Source of the DNA: Brevibacterium sp. CCUG 69071
GTDB lineage: Bacteria > Actinomycetota > Actinomycetes > Actinomycetales > Brevibacteriaceae
DNA length: 64,000 bases
Assembly: GCF_021023135.1 (NCBI RefSeq)
Contig: NZ_PGFV01000002.1
Coordinates: 682,001-746,000, forward strand
Reading direction: 5' to 3'
Of the stretch, positions 17,198 through 26,425 are shown piece by piece. A program made the position numbers and the translations under genes. How positions within the stretch are numbered: position 1 is the first letter of the stretch; each line of letters starts with the position of its first letter. The notes beneath the pieces were generated by a model. It did not search any database. It saw nothing but the letters and a program-made list of their open reading frames with translations, and was not told where the DNA came from.

Positions 17198-17983
17198 ATG
17201 CGCCAGGTCGAACCGTCCGTAGAACTGCTCGCGAAGCCCAGCATCGACTGGGAGTCGATGAGGACATACCTCGACGAGGTGGGCGGAACGTCCTGGGCGG
17301 ATCGAGTCGAAGAGGCCGATTCCCCCGACGCCGAGGATCTCCTCGAGTTCTCCGGACGCATGTGCTACCGGTCCTGGGAGCCCGGACTCAACCCGAACGT
17401 GTCCCGTGTGCGCACCGATTCCGCCCAGTACCTGGGTAATGTCATCGCCTCGCAGCACGGTTCCGTCCTCGAGCACGCGAACTTCACCTTCGTCCTCCAC
17501 AACGTCTCCCGCGTCCTCACGCATGAGCTCATCCGCCACCGCGCCGGCTCCGCGTTCTCACAGGAGTCCCTGCGCTATGTGCGCCTGGCCGACATTCCGT
17601 TCTGGTTCCCCGAATGGGCCCGCGAAGACTCCGAGCTGATGGAGCGCAGCCTCAAGGTCCTCGATACCCTCGAGGAGCACCAGAAGTGGATGGCCGAGCA
17701 CTTCGAACTCGACGAGGAGGGCACCAAGTTCTCCCACAAGAAGCACATGACCTCCTTCATGCGCCGCTTCGCGCCCGAGGGCCTGGCCACCGGCATCGTC
17801 TACACCGCGAACCTCCGCTCCCTGCGCCACGTCATCGAGATGCGCACCGCGAAGGGCGCTGAGGAGGAGATCCGGCTCGTCTTCAACAAGATCGGTGAGG
17901 CCATGCTCGAAGAGGCCCCGGCGATCTTCAGCGACTACGAAGTCGTCGACGGGGAATGGATCCCCGGCACCCGCAAGGCCTGA
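17198..17983 (+). CDS. thyX: Flavin-dependent thymidylate synthase
   Basis: 261 residues. ThyX makes dTMP from dUMP with methylene-tetrahydrofolate, NADPH and FAD. The signature is present in a variant form: RHRAGSAFSQESLRY at 113-127. The classical motif is R-H-R-x7-S; here eight residues separate Arg115 and Ser124. The second signature, NLRSLRHVIEMRT, with the substrate-binding arginines, is well conserved. The start is ATG 17198 after GAGGAGA; upstream in-frame codons lie in the untranslated leader. No thyA is in the window. Confidence 0.92.
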   Translation: MRQVEPSVELLAKPSIDWESMRTYLDEVGGTSWADRVEEADSPDAEDLLEFSGRMCYRSWEPGLNPNVSRVRTDSAQYLGNVIASQHGSVLEHANFTFVLHNVSRVLTHELIRHRAGSAFSQESLRYVRLADIPFWFPEWAREDSELMERSLKVLDTLEEHQKWMAEHFELDEEGTKFSHKKHMTSFMRRFAPEGLATGIVYTANLRSLRHVIEMRTAKGAEEEIRLVFNKIGEAMLEEAPAIFSDYEVVDGEWIPGTRKA

Positions 17984-18074
17984 GCCCGGCACCAGCAGGG
18001 CTCGAACTCCAGCTGCAGGGCCCCAACTCCACCCGCAAGCCCCGAACGAAGCAAATACTGAGAAGGATCACGTC

Positions 18075-18653
18075 ATGGCTGACATCCACACGGCACAGCT
18101 CGACCCGGGAAAGCTCGAGATCATCACCGAATGGGTGGCCGAGCAGGACTGGGCCGCTGGGCTCGATCTCGACGCCGCACCGCTGGAGAAGGTCAGCGCC
18201 TATCGGTTCGACGACCCGGCAGGCAAGGTCGGCCTCGAGGTCCACATCGTGCGCAGCGGCGACCGGACGCTCCAGGTGCCGTTGAGCTATCGCGAAGCCC
18301 CGCTCGAGGGCGCCGAAGAGCACCTCATCACGACCATGGAGCACTCGGTCCTCGGCACGCGCTGGGTCTACGCGGGAATGGGCGACCCGCTCTTCCGGCA
18401 GCGTCTCGACCACGCGATCGCCACCGCCGAGACCTCGGCGAAGCAGTACCGGGTCGACGCGGAGGGCAACAAGCTCGAAGAGATCACCGAGGTGGCCCAC
18501 GCCTTCGGCACAGGCCCCCTGCCCGGAGCCGGCGACGTCGACCTGCTCCACGAACTCACCCTCGACTCTCCGCTCGAAGCCACCGAGGCAGGACTCCTGC
18601 TGGGCCGCTGGGAGGGCCAGCCGCATTCGGTCGTCCTCGCCGTGATGGTCTGA
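18075..18653 (+). CDS. CG0192-like protein with maltokinase N-terminal cap-like domain
   Basis: 192 residues. It resembles a small actinobacterial family (corynebacterial CG0192-like), recognisable by KLEIITEWVAEQDW at the N-terminus, the central TLQVPLSYREAPLEGAEEHL and EHSVLGTRWVYAGMGDPLF. The family shares its fold with the N-terminal cap of maltokinases, but no kinase domain follows. Function is unknown; databases often label it a glucan-branching-related protein without evidence. ATG 18075 follows GAGAAGGA. The HIT gene begins 7 bp after its stop, so the two are probably co-transcribed. Confidence 0.65.
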   Translation: MADIHTAQLDPGKLEIITEWVAEQDWAAGLDLDAAPLEKVSAYRFDDPAGKVGLEVHIVRSGDRTLQVPLSYREAPLEGAEEHLITTMEHSVLGTRWVYAGMGDPLFRQRLDHAIATAETSAKQYRVDAEGNKLEEITEVAHAFGTGPLPGAGDVDLLHELTLDSPLEATEAGLLLGRWEGQPHSVVLAVMV

Positions 18654-18660
18654 GGTCCGG

Positions 18661-19092
18661 GTGGCCGAGAACTGCATCTTCTGCCAGGTCGTCGCAGGTG
18701 AGGCACCGAGCGCGCCGATCGCCGAGACCGAGACGACCTTCGCGTTCATGGACATCCAGCCTGCCTCCGACGGGCATCTGCTCGTCATCCCGAAGGCCCA
18801 CAGCACGGATCTGCTCGACATCCCGGCCCAGGATCTCGCCGAGGTGGCCCTCGAGTCCCAGCGGATCGCCCGATCCGTCGTCGAAATCTGGGGTGCCGAC
18901 GGGGTCAACCTGCTCAACTGCTGCGGGGCCGATGCGTGGCAGTCGGTGTTCCACTTCCACATGCACGTCATCCCGCGCTACCGGGATCAGACGAAGGACC
19001 GGCTGCGCCTGCCCTTCGAACCCGGTGTGCCCGGCGACCACGAAACCATCAAGGCGCTGGCAGCCTCGCTGCGACCCGCGCTGGAGACGTGA
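18661..19092 (+). CDS. HIT-family nucleotide hydrolase/transferase
   Basis: 143 residues. Histidine-triad protein with the catalytic motif HFHMHVIPRY (H-x-H-x-H) near residue 100 and the N-terminal CIFCQVVAGEAPS with a zinc-like CxxC. HINT-branch members hydrolyse AMP-linked amides such as aminoacyl-AMP. The start is GTG 18661, only 7 bp after the upstream stop, so it likely shares a transcript with the CG0192-like gene. It converges on the alcohol dehydrogenase gene, 12 bp away. Confidence 0.9.
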   Translation: MAENCIFCQVVAGEAPSAPIAETETTFAFMDIQPASDGHLLVIPKAHSTDLLDIPAQDLAEVALESQRIARSVVEIWGADGVNLLNCCGADAWQSVFHFHMHVIPRYRDQTKDRLRLPFEPGVPGDHETIKALAASLRPALET

Positions 19093-19104
19093 CCGCGACG
19101 ACCA

Positions 19105-20187
19105 TCACCGACCGAGGTCGATGATCGTCATCCCGGCCGCCGGACCCGCCACCGGACCGGCCGCGGGGCCGGCATTGTGGCCCATCGCCTCCATCGCGGC
19201 GGGCGCCTCATCGAGGCCGATGATGTGCGTGACCAGATCCTGAGGACGCAGGCTGCCGGCCATGACGAGCTCGAGGAGCTCCGGATACTCGGCCGCAGCC
19301 ATCCCGTGTGAACCGAGGACGCTGAGTTCGAGCCCGATCACCCGCGGCATGTCGAACACCGGGGGACCGGCCAGCAGACCGATCTGCACGTGCCTGCCCA
19401 AAGGCGCCAGGGACCCGATGGCCGCCCGGATCGTGTCCTCCCGACCCAGCGCATCGACCGTCACGGCCACACCGTCGGGACAGTCAGCGGAGTACTGGGC
19501 GACCACCTCGGCGGACAGCTCGTCCGGGCTCAGGTCCGATGCGTTCACGGTCCTGCTCGCCCCGAGCCGGCGAGCCCGGTCGAGGGCGGCATCATTGACG
19601 TCGACGGCCACCACCTCGGCGCCGATCGCCCGCGCGATCATGATCGCCGAGAGTCCGACCCCGCCGCAGCCGAACACCGCGACAGTCTCACCGGCGTTGA
19701 GCTCGGCGCGCACCCGCAGCCCGTGGAAGGCGGTGGCGAACCGGCATCCCAACCCGACGACGCTCGCGGCGGGCAGATCTTCGGGCACTGCGACGAGGTT
19801 GACGTCGGCGTGGTGGATGACGACCTGATCGGCCCAGGAGCCGAAATGAGTGAACCCCGGCTGGGTCTGGTTCGGGCACACCTGCGCATTTCCGGACTCA
19901 CACCATTGGCACGCCCCGCAGCCGCAGACGAAGGGCACGGTCACCCGCTGACCGACGTGGAAATCGCTGACGGACGATCCCGCCGAGGCGATCCGACCGA
20001 CCAGCTCATGCCCGGGAACATGGGGCAGGGCGATCGTCGAATCATGACCTGACCAGGCATGATGATCGCTGCGGCAGACTCCGGTGGCTTCGACGTCGAT
20101 GATGACGCCGGAATCGGGAGCCGTGGGGGAGGCGATCTCCCGGAGCTCGGGACGGACGGAGAACTCTTCGAAGACGATGGCACGCAT
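19105..20187 (-). CDS. Zinc-dependent alcohol dehydrogenase
   Basis: 360 residues from ATG 20187. MDR-superfamily enzyme with catalytic zinc ligands in GVCRSDHHAW and PGHELVGRI, a structural-zinc lobe CGCGACQWCESGNAQVC, and the NAD-binding motif VFGCGGVGLSA. It oxidises alcohols or reduces aldehydes with NAD(P)H; specificity is unclear. The C-terminus carries an unusual AGPAAGPVAGPAAG repeat. A start further upstream would add 33 Arg-rich residues and is unlikely. A TACGAT box lies 4 nt before the ATG, close to but not exactly the leaderless spacing seen elsewhere. Confidence 0.88.
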   Translation of the reverse strand: MRAIVFEEFSVRPELREIASPTAPDSGVIIDVEATGVCRSDHHAWSGHDSTIALPHVPGHELVGRIASAGSSVSDFHVGQRVTVPFVCGCGACQWCESGNAQVCPNQTQPGFTHFGSWADQVVIHHADVNLVAVPEDLPAASVVGLGCRFATAFHGLRVRAELNAGETVAVFGCGGVGLSAIMIARAIGAEVVAVDVNDAALDRARRLGASRTVNASDLSPDELSAEVVAQYSADCPDGVAVTVDALGREDTIRAAIGSLAPLGRHVQIGLLAGPPVFDMPRVIGLELSVLGSHGMAAAEYPELLELVMAGSLRPQDLVTHIIGLDEAPAAMEAMGHNAGPAAGPVAGPAAGMTIIDLGR

Positions 20188-20251
20188 AGCGACGATCGTA
20201 GACATGCTCACCCGGCGACGGCGAGCGCGTCCACGACGTGGTTGAGCCGCC

Positions 20252-21172
20252 TCAGCGCGGGTGCATTCCGGCTCCCGCGAGCGCATCGAGCAGACGCTGC
20301 CGCAGCGCTTGGGCCCGCGCGGAGAATTCGCGCTGCCGGGTCATGTATTCGGCCTTGCCCGCCGCGGTCTCGATGGCGACGACGCCGTAGCCCCAGCCGC
20401 GCAGGTCATAGGGGGAGGCCTCCATGTCGAGGGTCCGGATGTCGAGTGCCAGATCGAAGCAGTCGATGACGAGGGCCGACGGGGCGATCGGTCCGATCTT
20501 CATCGCCCACTTGTAGAGGTCCATTCCGGCGTGCAGACAGCCTGGCTGTTCGTTGGCGACCATGCCCTGTCTGCTCGGCTGCAGGGTGTTGAGCGGTCGG
20601 GCCGGTTCGGTGAAGAAGCGGAAGGCATCGTGGTGCGAGCACTGGATGCGATGGCCCTCGACCACAGCGTCGGTCTCGGCGGGACTCAGTCGCAGCGGCA
20701 CCTGCTGATGCCGACGTTCCTCCTCGCTCAGCCGGTAGACCATCGCCCATTCGTGGATGCCGAAGCAGCCGAAGTTCGCCTCCCGGTGCAGGGTCGAGGC
20801 CAGCAGCGAGGCGATGAACTTCGCCCCATCGCCCCGGTCGGTGCGCCAGGACTCGAGGTCCACCTCGGCGAAGTCGCCTCTCGGGTCGGTCCGGTACCAG
20901 CGGCGGTCGAAGGCGGCGTGGTCATCCTCGGTCTCGAGTTCGAGGCGGACCCCGACGCCGGGATTCCACTTCGCCAGCTGCCCGACCTTGAACGGATAGT
21001 AGGTGAAGAGGAAATCCTCGACCGGGTGCTTCTCCCCGTTCATGCGGCGGGCGATGTGCGCCTCCGTGCGCGCGCTGACTTCGGCCTCGTGGTCATCGCG
21101 CAGGCTTCGCCACTCAGAAGCGGGCAGCACAGAACCGGCGCCGAGGCGGTCGAGGACAGATGCGGAAGTCAC
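20252..21172 (-). CDS. Uncharacterised actinobacterial protein, often labelled 3-methyladenine DNA glycosylase
   Basis: 306 residues from GTG 21172, which overlaps the hrpB stop (GTGA). I recall this family from actinobacterial genomes under the name 3-methyladenine DNA glycosylase, but no glycosylase motif (helix-hairpin-helix or AAG fold residues) is visible. Recognisable blocks are HIARRMNGEKHPVEDFLFTY, LAKWNPGVGV, GCFGIHEWAMVYR, CSHHDAFRFFT and LHAGMDLYKWAMKIGP. Clustered His, Asp and Trp residues suggest an enzyme. Translational coupling to the helicase HrpB is the only context. The reaction is unknown. Confidence 0.55.
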   Translation of the reverse strand: MTSASVLDRLGAGSVLPASEWRSLRDDHEAEVSARTEAHIARRMNGEKHPVEDFLFTYYPFKVGQLAKWNPGVGVRLELETEDDHAAFDRRWYRTDPRGDFAEVDLESWRTDRGDGAKFIASLLASTLHREANFGCFGIHEWAMVYRLSEEERRHQQVPLRLSPAETDAVVEGHRIQCSHHDAFRFFTEPARPLNTLQPSRQGMVANEQPGCLHAGMDLYKWAMKIGPIAPSALVIDCFDLALDIRTLDMEASPYDLRGWGYGVVAIETAAGKAEYMTRQREFSARAQALRQRLLDALAGAGMHPR

Positions 21173-23949
21173 CGCTTCATTGTCCCAGACCGTTTGGTCC
21201 CGCGCATGGCGGGTGCGGTCAGAGGATCCTCCGGCCACGGGTGCTTCGGATAGCGACCGCGGTTCTCGGCCCTGACCTGGGCGTATGCATTGGCCCAGAA
21301 GGAGGCGAGGTCACTGGTCACCGCGAGAGGGCGGCGTGCGGGGGAGAGGAGGTGGAGGATGACCGGCACCCGGCCTTCGCACACGCTCGGCGTGGTCTGC
21401 CAGCCGAAGCACTCCTGGAGTTTGACCGCGAGCACCGGGCTCTCCGGGGCGGTGGCGCTGGCAGGGTCTCCGTCCTCGGTGTCGTCATCGGCGGGGTCGC
21501 CACCGCTATCGGTGTCGTTTCCGCCGGCGCTGCCATTGGTCACGGCCTGATCGGGATCCGGGTAGTCGAGGCGGATCCGCGACCCGGTGGGCACCGCGAT
21601 CTCGGACGGGGCGAGCTCGTCGAGCCGGGCAGCCTCGGGCCAAGGCAGCAGGGTCCGCAGCGCGGAGACGAGATCGACCTTGGCCGGGTCAGACCCTTTC
21701 GCGATCCGGTCGAGTGCCGCCGGGCACCAGTCGGTCAGTGTTCGCGAGAGATGCGTCCACCGCACATCCGGCCACGGATCACCGTAGACGGCATGGAGGA
21801 GACCCATCCGGGCGCGCAGCGATTCGAAGGCCTCGGACGGTCGCAGCACTTCCCGGGCACCGCGTTCGGCGACCGAGGTGGCGATGGCCTCCCGCGCGAG
21901 CTCCGGTGTGGGCGTGATCGGGGTGGCCGTGAGTTCGATCCCGCCGAGGCGGCTGCGGCGGACCGCTCTCACCTTCCCTTTGGCGAAACTTGCGGACTCC
22001 TCGGTGACGAGCAGTCCGGCACCGGCGAGTTCGGCGGTGTCCTGGTCGATGACCGCGGCCGCCCTGATCACGGCTCGGTCGCCGGCGAGGCCGACCTCGG
22101 AGATCGCCAGCCACTCACTGCCCTGCAGCGAAGAGTCGCGGGGCAGCGTGGCCGCGGTTCCCGAGGCGAGCAGGTACTCCGACGCAGAGGAGCTGCGCAG
22201 CCTGGCGATCTGCAGCGGGAAGGACAGCGCGGCGACGAGGCCGAGATCGTCGGCGCGCAGAGACCGGTGCTCCGAGGTCGTGCGCCCCGAGTCGGAATCC
22301 CCGAACTCGGCGGCGAGTCCCGCGAACCGCTTGACGTCCTGGCCGAAGCGCGGGTCTCTGCTGCGCCGCAGAGACCTGAGCAGAGCGAGGAGGTCGGCCC
22401 CGGGAGCGCGCTGTTCGGATTCCATCACCGCGATCGCCTCGGCGGCTTCATGCGCGGACAGCATCGCCGCTCCGTCGAGGAGTCCCCGAGCCGACCACAC
22501 GGAAGCCGGGATCCGCGCGATGGCACGCCCGAGTTCGGTGGGGGTCAGGCGCTCGCCGGCCTCAGGCTCGGGAGTCGCAAACCCGGCAGCCTCGGGCTCG
22601 ACCGCGCCGAGCGCGCGCAGATTCTCCACGGCCAGCCGGTACGGTGCCACGGGCATCGGATCCGGCAGCAGGTTCGGATCTCCGCCCCACACGGTGACCG
22701 CGAGCACCGCCGCGGTGAGATCGCTCGTCGCGATCTCCGGCGGGGTGTGCTCGGGCAGACTCGCCCAGTCCGCTTCCGAGAGGCACCGGTAGGCGATGCC
22801 CGGGCCCAGACGTGCGGCGCGACCGGCCCGCTGCGTCCCCGAGGCCTTGGACTCCCGCTGCGTGACCAGGCCGGACATTCTCCGCCGCGTGTCCAGTCGG
22901 GGGCCGCGGGAGAGTCCGGAATCGACGACGATGCTCACGCCGGGCACGGTCAGTGCCGACTCCGCGACCGAGGTCGAGACGATCACACGACGACCGGCCG
23001 CCTCGGCGTGGGGTCGGAGGATCGCGTCCTGCTCCTTGGCCGGGGTGCGCCCGGTGAGGGTGTGGACGACAGGTCCGTCCGACCCGCCGTGCGACCCGTC
23101 CGACCCGCCGTTCGACCCGCCCGACCCGCCGCCTGGCCCGCCCGACGAACCGAACATCCGCGAGCGGACTCGGGACGCGATCTCCTCGACCTCCCGGGCG
23201 CCGGGGGCGAAGACGAGGACATCGCCCTCGGGGTGCGCGCCCACGGCGTCGACCGTCGTCGAGGCCACATGGTCGAGGAAATCCCTGGTCACCCCGCGGG
23301 CATCGAGACCTCGCCGCTGCGGAGGTGCCCAGCGCACCTCCAAGGGGTGGACTTCGGCAGTCACCGACAGATGGGTCGCGGGCGATTCCGGGGTGCCCAG
23401 ACGCCGTGCCCAAAGTGCGGCGTCGAGGGTCGCCGACATCACCACGAGGCCGAGGTCCTCGCGCAGATCGATCATCTCCCGACACATCGCGAAGGTGAGG
23501 TCGGTGTCGAGCTGCCGTTCGTGCACCTCATCGAGGACGACGGCACCGACACCGGCCAGCTCGGGATCGCGCAGCAGGCGGCCCAGCAGCACGCCGGTGG
23601 TGACGAATTCGATGCGTGTGCGCGCCGATGTCCGCGCTTCGCCGCGAACCGTGAACCCGATGTCCTCGCCGAGGCGGGCCCCCGTCAGTCCCGCCAGCCG
23701 CCTGGCCGCGGCGCGGGCGGCCATCCGCCGCGGCTGGGTGACGACGACGCGACCGGGGCGCCGCTCGGCCACCAGCGGCGGCACCAGGGTCGTCTTGCCT
23801 GAACCGGGAGGGGCTTCGATGACCATGCGGGGGAAACGGCCCACCTCGGCGATTCTCATCTGATCGATGAGCGCGGCGGCCGGCAGACCGGATCCGATGC
23901 TCTCGAGATCGAAGGATCGCGGGCCTGGTGCGGATGGCGGATGGGACAT
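21169..23949 (-). CDS. hrpB: ATP-dependent helicase HrpB (DEAH/RHA family)
   Basis: 926 residues, somewhat longer than most HrpB proteins. Helicase motifs: Walker A PPGSGKTTL (about 47-55), TQPRRMAARAAARRLA, DEVHERQLDTDL with DEVH at 140-143, MSATLDA (motif III), then VIVSTSVAESALTVPGV and TQRESKASGTQRAGRAAR (motif VI), followed by the C-terminal HrpB domain. It is probably an RNA helicase of undefined role. Between motifs III and IV lies a Gly/Ser/Asn repeat (GGPGGGSGGSNGG, GSDGSHGGSDG) from repetitive DNA at about 23085-23150, which looks like a species-specific expansion. Confidence 0.93.
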   Translation of the reverse strand: MSHPPSAPGPRSFDLESIGSGLPAAALIDQMRIAEVGRFPRMVIEAPPGSGKTTLVPPLVAERRPGRVVVTQPRRMAARAAARRLAGLTGARLGEDIGFTVRGEARTSARTRIEFVTTGVLLGRLLRDPELAGVGAVVLDEVHERQLDTDLTFAMCREMIDLREDLGLVVMSATLDAALWARRLGTPESPATHLSVTAEVHPLEVRWAPPQRRGLDARGVTRDFLDHVASTTVDAVGAHPEGDVLVFAPGAREVEEIASRVRSRMFGSSGGPGGGSGGSNGGSDGSHGGSDGPVVHTLTGRTPAKEQDAILRPHAEAAGRRVIVSTSVAESALTVPGVSIVVDSGLSRGPRLDTRRRMSGLVTQRESKASGTQRAGRAARLGPGIAYRCLSEADWASLPEHTPPEIATSDLTAAVLAVTVWGGDPNLLPDPMPVAPYRLAVENLRALGAVEPEAAGFATPEPEAGERLTPTELGRAIARIPASVWSARGLLDGAAMLSAHEAAEAIAVMESEQRAPGADLLALLRSLRRSRDPRFGQDVKRFAGLAAEFGDSDSGRTTSEHRSLRADDLGLVAALSFPLQIARLRSSSASEYLLASGTAATLPRDSSLQGSEWLAISEVGLAGDRAVIRAAAVIDQDTAELAGAGLLVTEESASFAKGKVRAVRRSRLGGIELTATPITPTPELAREAIATSVAERGAREVLRPSEAFESLRARMGLLHAVYGDPWPDVRWTHLSRTLTDWCPAALDRIAKGSDPAKVDLVSALRTLLPWPEAARLDELAPSEIAVPTGSRIRLDYPDPDQAVTNGSAGGNDTDSGGDPADDDTEDGDPASATAPESPVLAVKLQECFGWQTTPSVCEGRVPVILHLLSPARRPLAVTSDLASFWANAYAQVRAENRGRYPKHPWPEDPLTAPAMRGTKRSGTMKR

Positions 23950-24009
23950 GCACCCAGTCTCTCAGCTCGAGGCGGAAATCCCCGCGCGCGGACACCGGGG
24001 AGCACTGAC

Positions 24010-24015
24010 TAGACT
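24010..24015 (+). promoter_or_regulatory. -10 box TAGACT of the FAH gene
   Basis: TAGACT ends 7 nt before ATG 24023, giving a leaderless arrangement and fixing the start. Confidence 0.5.
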
Positions 24016-24022
24016 GGGGCAC

Positions 24023-24829
24023 ATGCGTATTGCCAGATTTGTGCACCAGGACGAACCCAAATACGGCGTCGTCGAAGGCGAAGTCCCTGCGATCGAGAAC
24101 GGAGACTGGGACACAACGGGTCTCGAAATCGCCGTCCTCGACTCAGACCCCTTCTTCACTCCGGCTCAATCAACGGGTGAGAGGCTGAAGTTCGATGACG
24201 TCCGCCTGGTCTCACCGATCCTCCCGCGGTCGAAGATCATCGGCGTCGGACGCAACTTCGCCGACCACGCGGCCGAACTCGGCAACGAGGTGCCGGTGTC
24301 CCCGCTCTCATTCTTCAAACCGAACACCTCGGTGATCGGCCCCGGCGATCCCATCCGACTGCCCGCGATCAGCGAATACGTCTCCTACGAGGCCGAACTC
24401 GCCGTCATCATCGGCCGCGTCGCCAAGGGAGTGAAGGCCGAGAACGCCTTCGACCATGTCCTCGGCTACACCGCGAGCAACGATGTGACCCTGCGCGACA
24501 TTCAGCGCTCGGACAAGCAGTGGACCCGGGCCAAGGGCTTCGACACCTCGAGCCCGCTGGGTCCGTGGATCGAGACCTCGCTCGAGGTCGACGACCTCGG
24601 GATCCGCTCCTGGGTCGACGGCGAACTCAAGCAGGACGGCACCACTGCGGACTTCATCTTCGACATTCCCACGCTCATCGAGCACCTGTCCGAGACGATC
24701 ACACTGCTGCCCGGCGACGTCATCCTCACCGGCACCCCGGCAGGGGTCGGCCAGATCGTGGCCGGCAACCGCGTCGACATCGCCATCGAAGGCCTCGGCG
24801 TGCTCTCCAATCCCGTCATGGACGCCTGA
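24023..24829 (+). CDS. Fumarylacetoacetate hydrolase family protein
   Basis: 268 residues. FAH-superfamily enzyme with KIIGVGRNFADHAAELG, LSFFKPNTSVIGPGD, the metal-binding EAELAVIIGR, GYTASNDVTLRDIQ, KGFDTSSPLGPWI and DVILTGTPAGVG. Members include acylpyruvases, oxaloacetate decarboxylases and hydrolases of aromatic breakdown. The closest general pattern is the acylpyruvase/FAHD1-like group widespread in actinobacteria beside gltX. The start is defined by the -10 box. It precedes gltX by 129 bp on the same strand. Confidence 0.9.
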   Translation: MRIARFVHQDEPKYGVVEGEVPAIENGDWDTTGLEIAVLDSDPFFTPAQSTGERLKFDDVRLVSPILPRSKIIGVGRNFADHAAELGNEVPVSPLSFFKPNTSVIGPGDPIRLPAISEYVSYEAELAVIIGRVAKGVKAENAFDHVLGYTASNDVTLRDIQRSDKQWTRAKGFDTSSPLGPWIETSLEVDDLGIRSWVDGELKQDGTTADFIFDIPTLIEHLSETITLLPGDVILTGTPAGVGQIVAGNRVDIAIEGLGVLSNPVMDA

Positions 24830-24901
24830 GGAGACCCCCGCAGAACCGCCGGTCCCGGGCCGACCCCGGCATCGGCACCACAGCCACCGTCTTCCATCAC
24901 C

Positions 24902-24939
24902 GCCACCGACTCACACCACTGCCACCGACTCGCACCACC
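24902..24939 (+). repeat. Two tandem 19-bp repeats upstream of gltX
   Basis: Two adjacent 19-bp copies, GCCACCGACTCACACCACT (24902-24920) and GCCACCGACTCGCACCACC (24921-24939), differ at two positions. They lie just before the gltX ribosome-binding site, in the FAH-gltX spacer, which is otherwise without a gene. Confidence 0.6.
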
Positions 24940-24958
24940 CGAACACAGAAGGACAATC

Positions 24959-26425
24959 GTGAGCGTCAAAGTTCGTTTCTGCCCATCACCGACAGGCACC
25001 CCGCACGTCGGCATGGTCCGCACCGCCCTGTTCAACTGGGCCTATGCCAAGCACACCGGCGGCAAGTTCGTCTTCCGCATCGAGGACACCGACGCCGCCC
25101 GCGACTCCGAGGAGAGCTTCGGGCAGGTCCTCGAGGCGATGAAGTGGCTCGGCCTCGACTGGGATGAAGGCATCGACGTCGGCGGCCCCGACGGCCCCTA
25201 CCGCCAGTCCCAGCGCGGTGAGATCTACGCCGACGTCATCGAGAAGCTCAAGGCCGGCGGTCACATCTACGAGTCCTACTCGACCAACGAGGAGGTCGAA
25301 GCCCGGCACAAGGCCGCCGGACGCGACCCCAAGCTCGGCTACGACGGCTACGACCGCGACCTCACCGAGGAACAGATCGCCGGCTTCCGAGCCGAAGGCC
25401 GCGAACCGGTGTGGCGCGTGCGCATGCCCGCCGAGGACATCACCTTCACCGACCTCGTCCGCGGGGAGATCACCTTCCGCGCGGGTACGATCCCCGACTT
25501 CGTCGTCGTCCGGGCCAACGGGCAGCCCCTGTACACCCTGGTCAACCCCGTCGACGATGCGCTGATGGGCATCACGCACGTGCTGCGCGGCGAGGATCTG
25601 CTGTCGTCGACTCCACGTCAGATCGCGCTCTATGAGGCGCTCAAGGCCATCGGAATCGCCGCGGCGACCCCCGAGTTCGGACACCTGCCCTACGTCATGG
25701 GCGAGGGCAACAAGAAGCTGTCCAAGCGCGACCCGGAGTCGAACCTGTTCCTCCATCGCGACAACGGCTTCATCCCCGAGGGCATGATCAACTACCTCGG
25801 CCTGCTCGGCTGGTCCATCGCACCGGACCGGGACGTGTTCAGCGTCAAGGAGTTCGTCGAGGCCTTCGACATCCACGACGTCCTGCCCAACCCGGCCCGC
25901 TTCGACGTGAAGAAGGCCACAGCCATCAACGCCGACCACATCCGCCTCCTCGACGCCGACGACTTCCGTGACCGCCTGGTGCCCTATCTCCAGGCCGCCG
26001 AGGTGCTGCCCGAGTCTCCGACGGACGCGCAGCTGGCGATCCTCGACCAGGCTGCGCCGCTCGTGCAGACGAGGATGAACCTCCTCGCCGAGGCCCCGAA
26101 CCTGCTCGCGTTCCTCTTCACTCCCGACGCGGAGCTGACGATGGCCGAGGACGGGCTGAAGACGCTCAAGGACTCCGCACCCGAGGTGCTGGCCGCGTCC
26201 CTCGAGGTGCTCGACGGGCTCGAGGACTGGACGACCGACACCCTGCACTCGACGCTGCAGGCCAAGCTCGTCGACGAGATGGAGATCAAACCGCGCCTGG
26301 CCTTCGGGCCGCTGCGGGTGGCCGTCTCCGGACGCAAGGTCTCCCCGCCGCTGTTCGAGTCGATGGAGATCCTGGGCAAGGACTCGTCTCTGACGCGCCT
26401 GCGGGCACTGGCCGCGCAGCTGTGA
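24959..26425 (+). CDS. gltX: Glutamyl-tRNA synthetase
   Basis: 488 residues. Class I aminoacyl-tRNA synthetase charging tRNA-Glu, and probably tRNA-Gln as well where GatCAB is used. The HIGH-type motif is [17 protein letters not shown] and the KMSKS-type motif is [22 protein letters not shown] and GYDGYDRDL are typical of bacterial GluRS. The start is GTG 24959 behind AGAAGGA. Its stop overlaps the start of the next gene (GTGA). tRNA-Gln and tRNA-Glu lie 1.6 kb downstream. Confidence 0.96.
   Translation: MSVKVRFCPSPTGTPHVGMVRTALFNWAYAKHTGGKFVFRIEDTDAARDSEESFGQVLEAMKWLGLDWDEGIDVGGPDGPYRQSQRGEIYADVIEKLKAGGHIYESYSTNEEVEARHKAAGRDPKLGYDGYDRDLTEEQIAGFRAEGREPVWRVRMPAEDITFTDLVRGEITFRAGTIPDFVVVRANGQPLYTLVNPVDDALMGITHVLRGEDLLSSTPRQIALYEALKAIGIAAATPEFGHLPYVMGEGNKKLSKRDPESNLFLHRDNGFIPEGMINYLGLLGWSIAPDRDVFSVKEFVEAFDIHDVLPNPARFDVKKATAINADHIRLLDADDFRDRLVPYLQAAEVLPESPTDAQLAILDQAAPLVQTRMNLLAEAPNLLAFLFTPDAELTMAEDGLKTLKDSAPEVLAASLEVLDGLEDWTTDTLHSTLQAKLVDEMEIKPRLAFGPLRVAVSGRKVSPPLFESMEILGKDSSLTRLRALAAQL

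Noticed and set aside
21160..23802. An 880-codon open frame on the plus strand opposite hrpB.
   Set aside because: Same antisense-shadow effect. The minus-strand product is a clear HrpB helicase.
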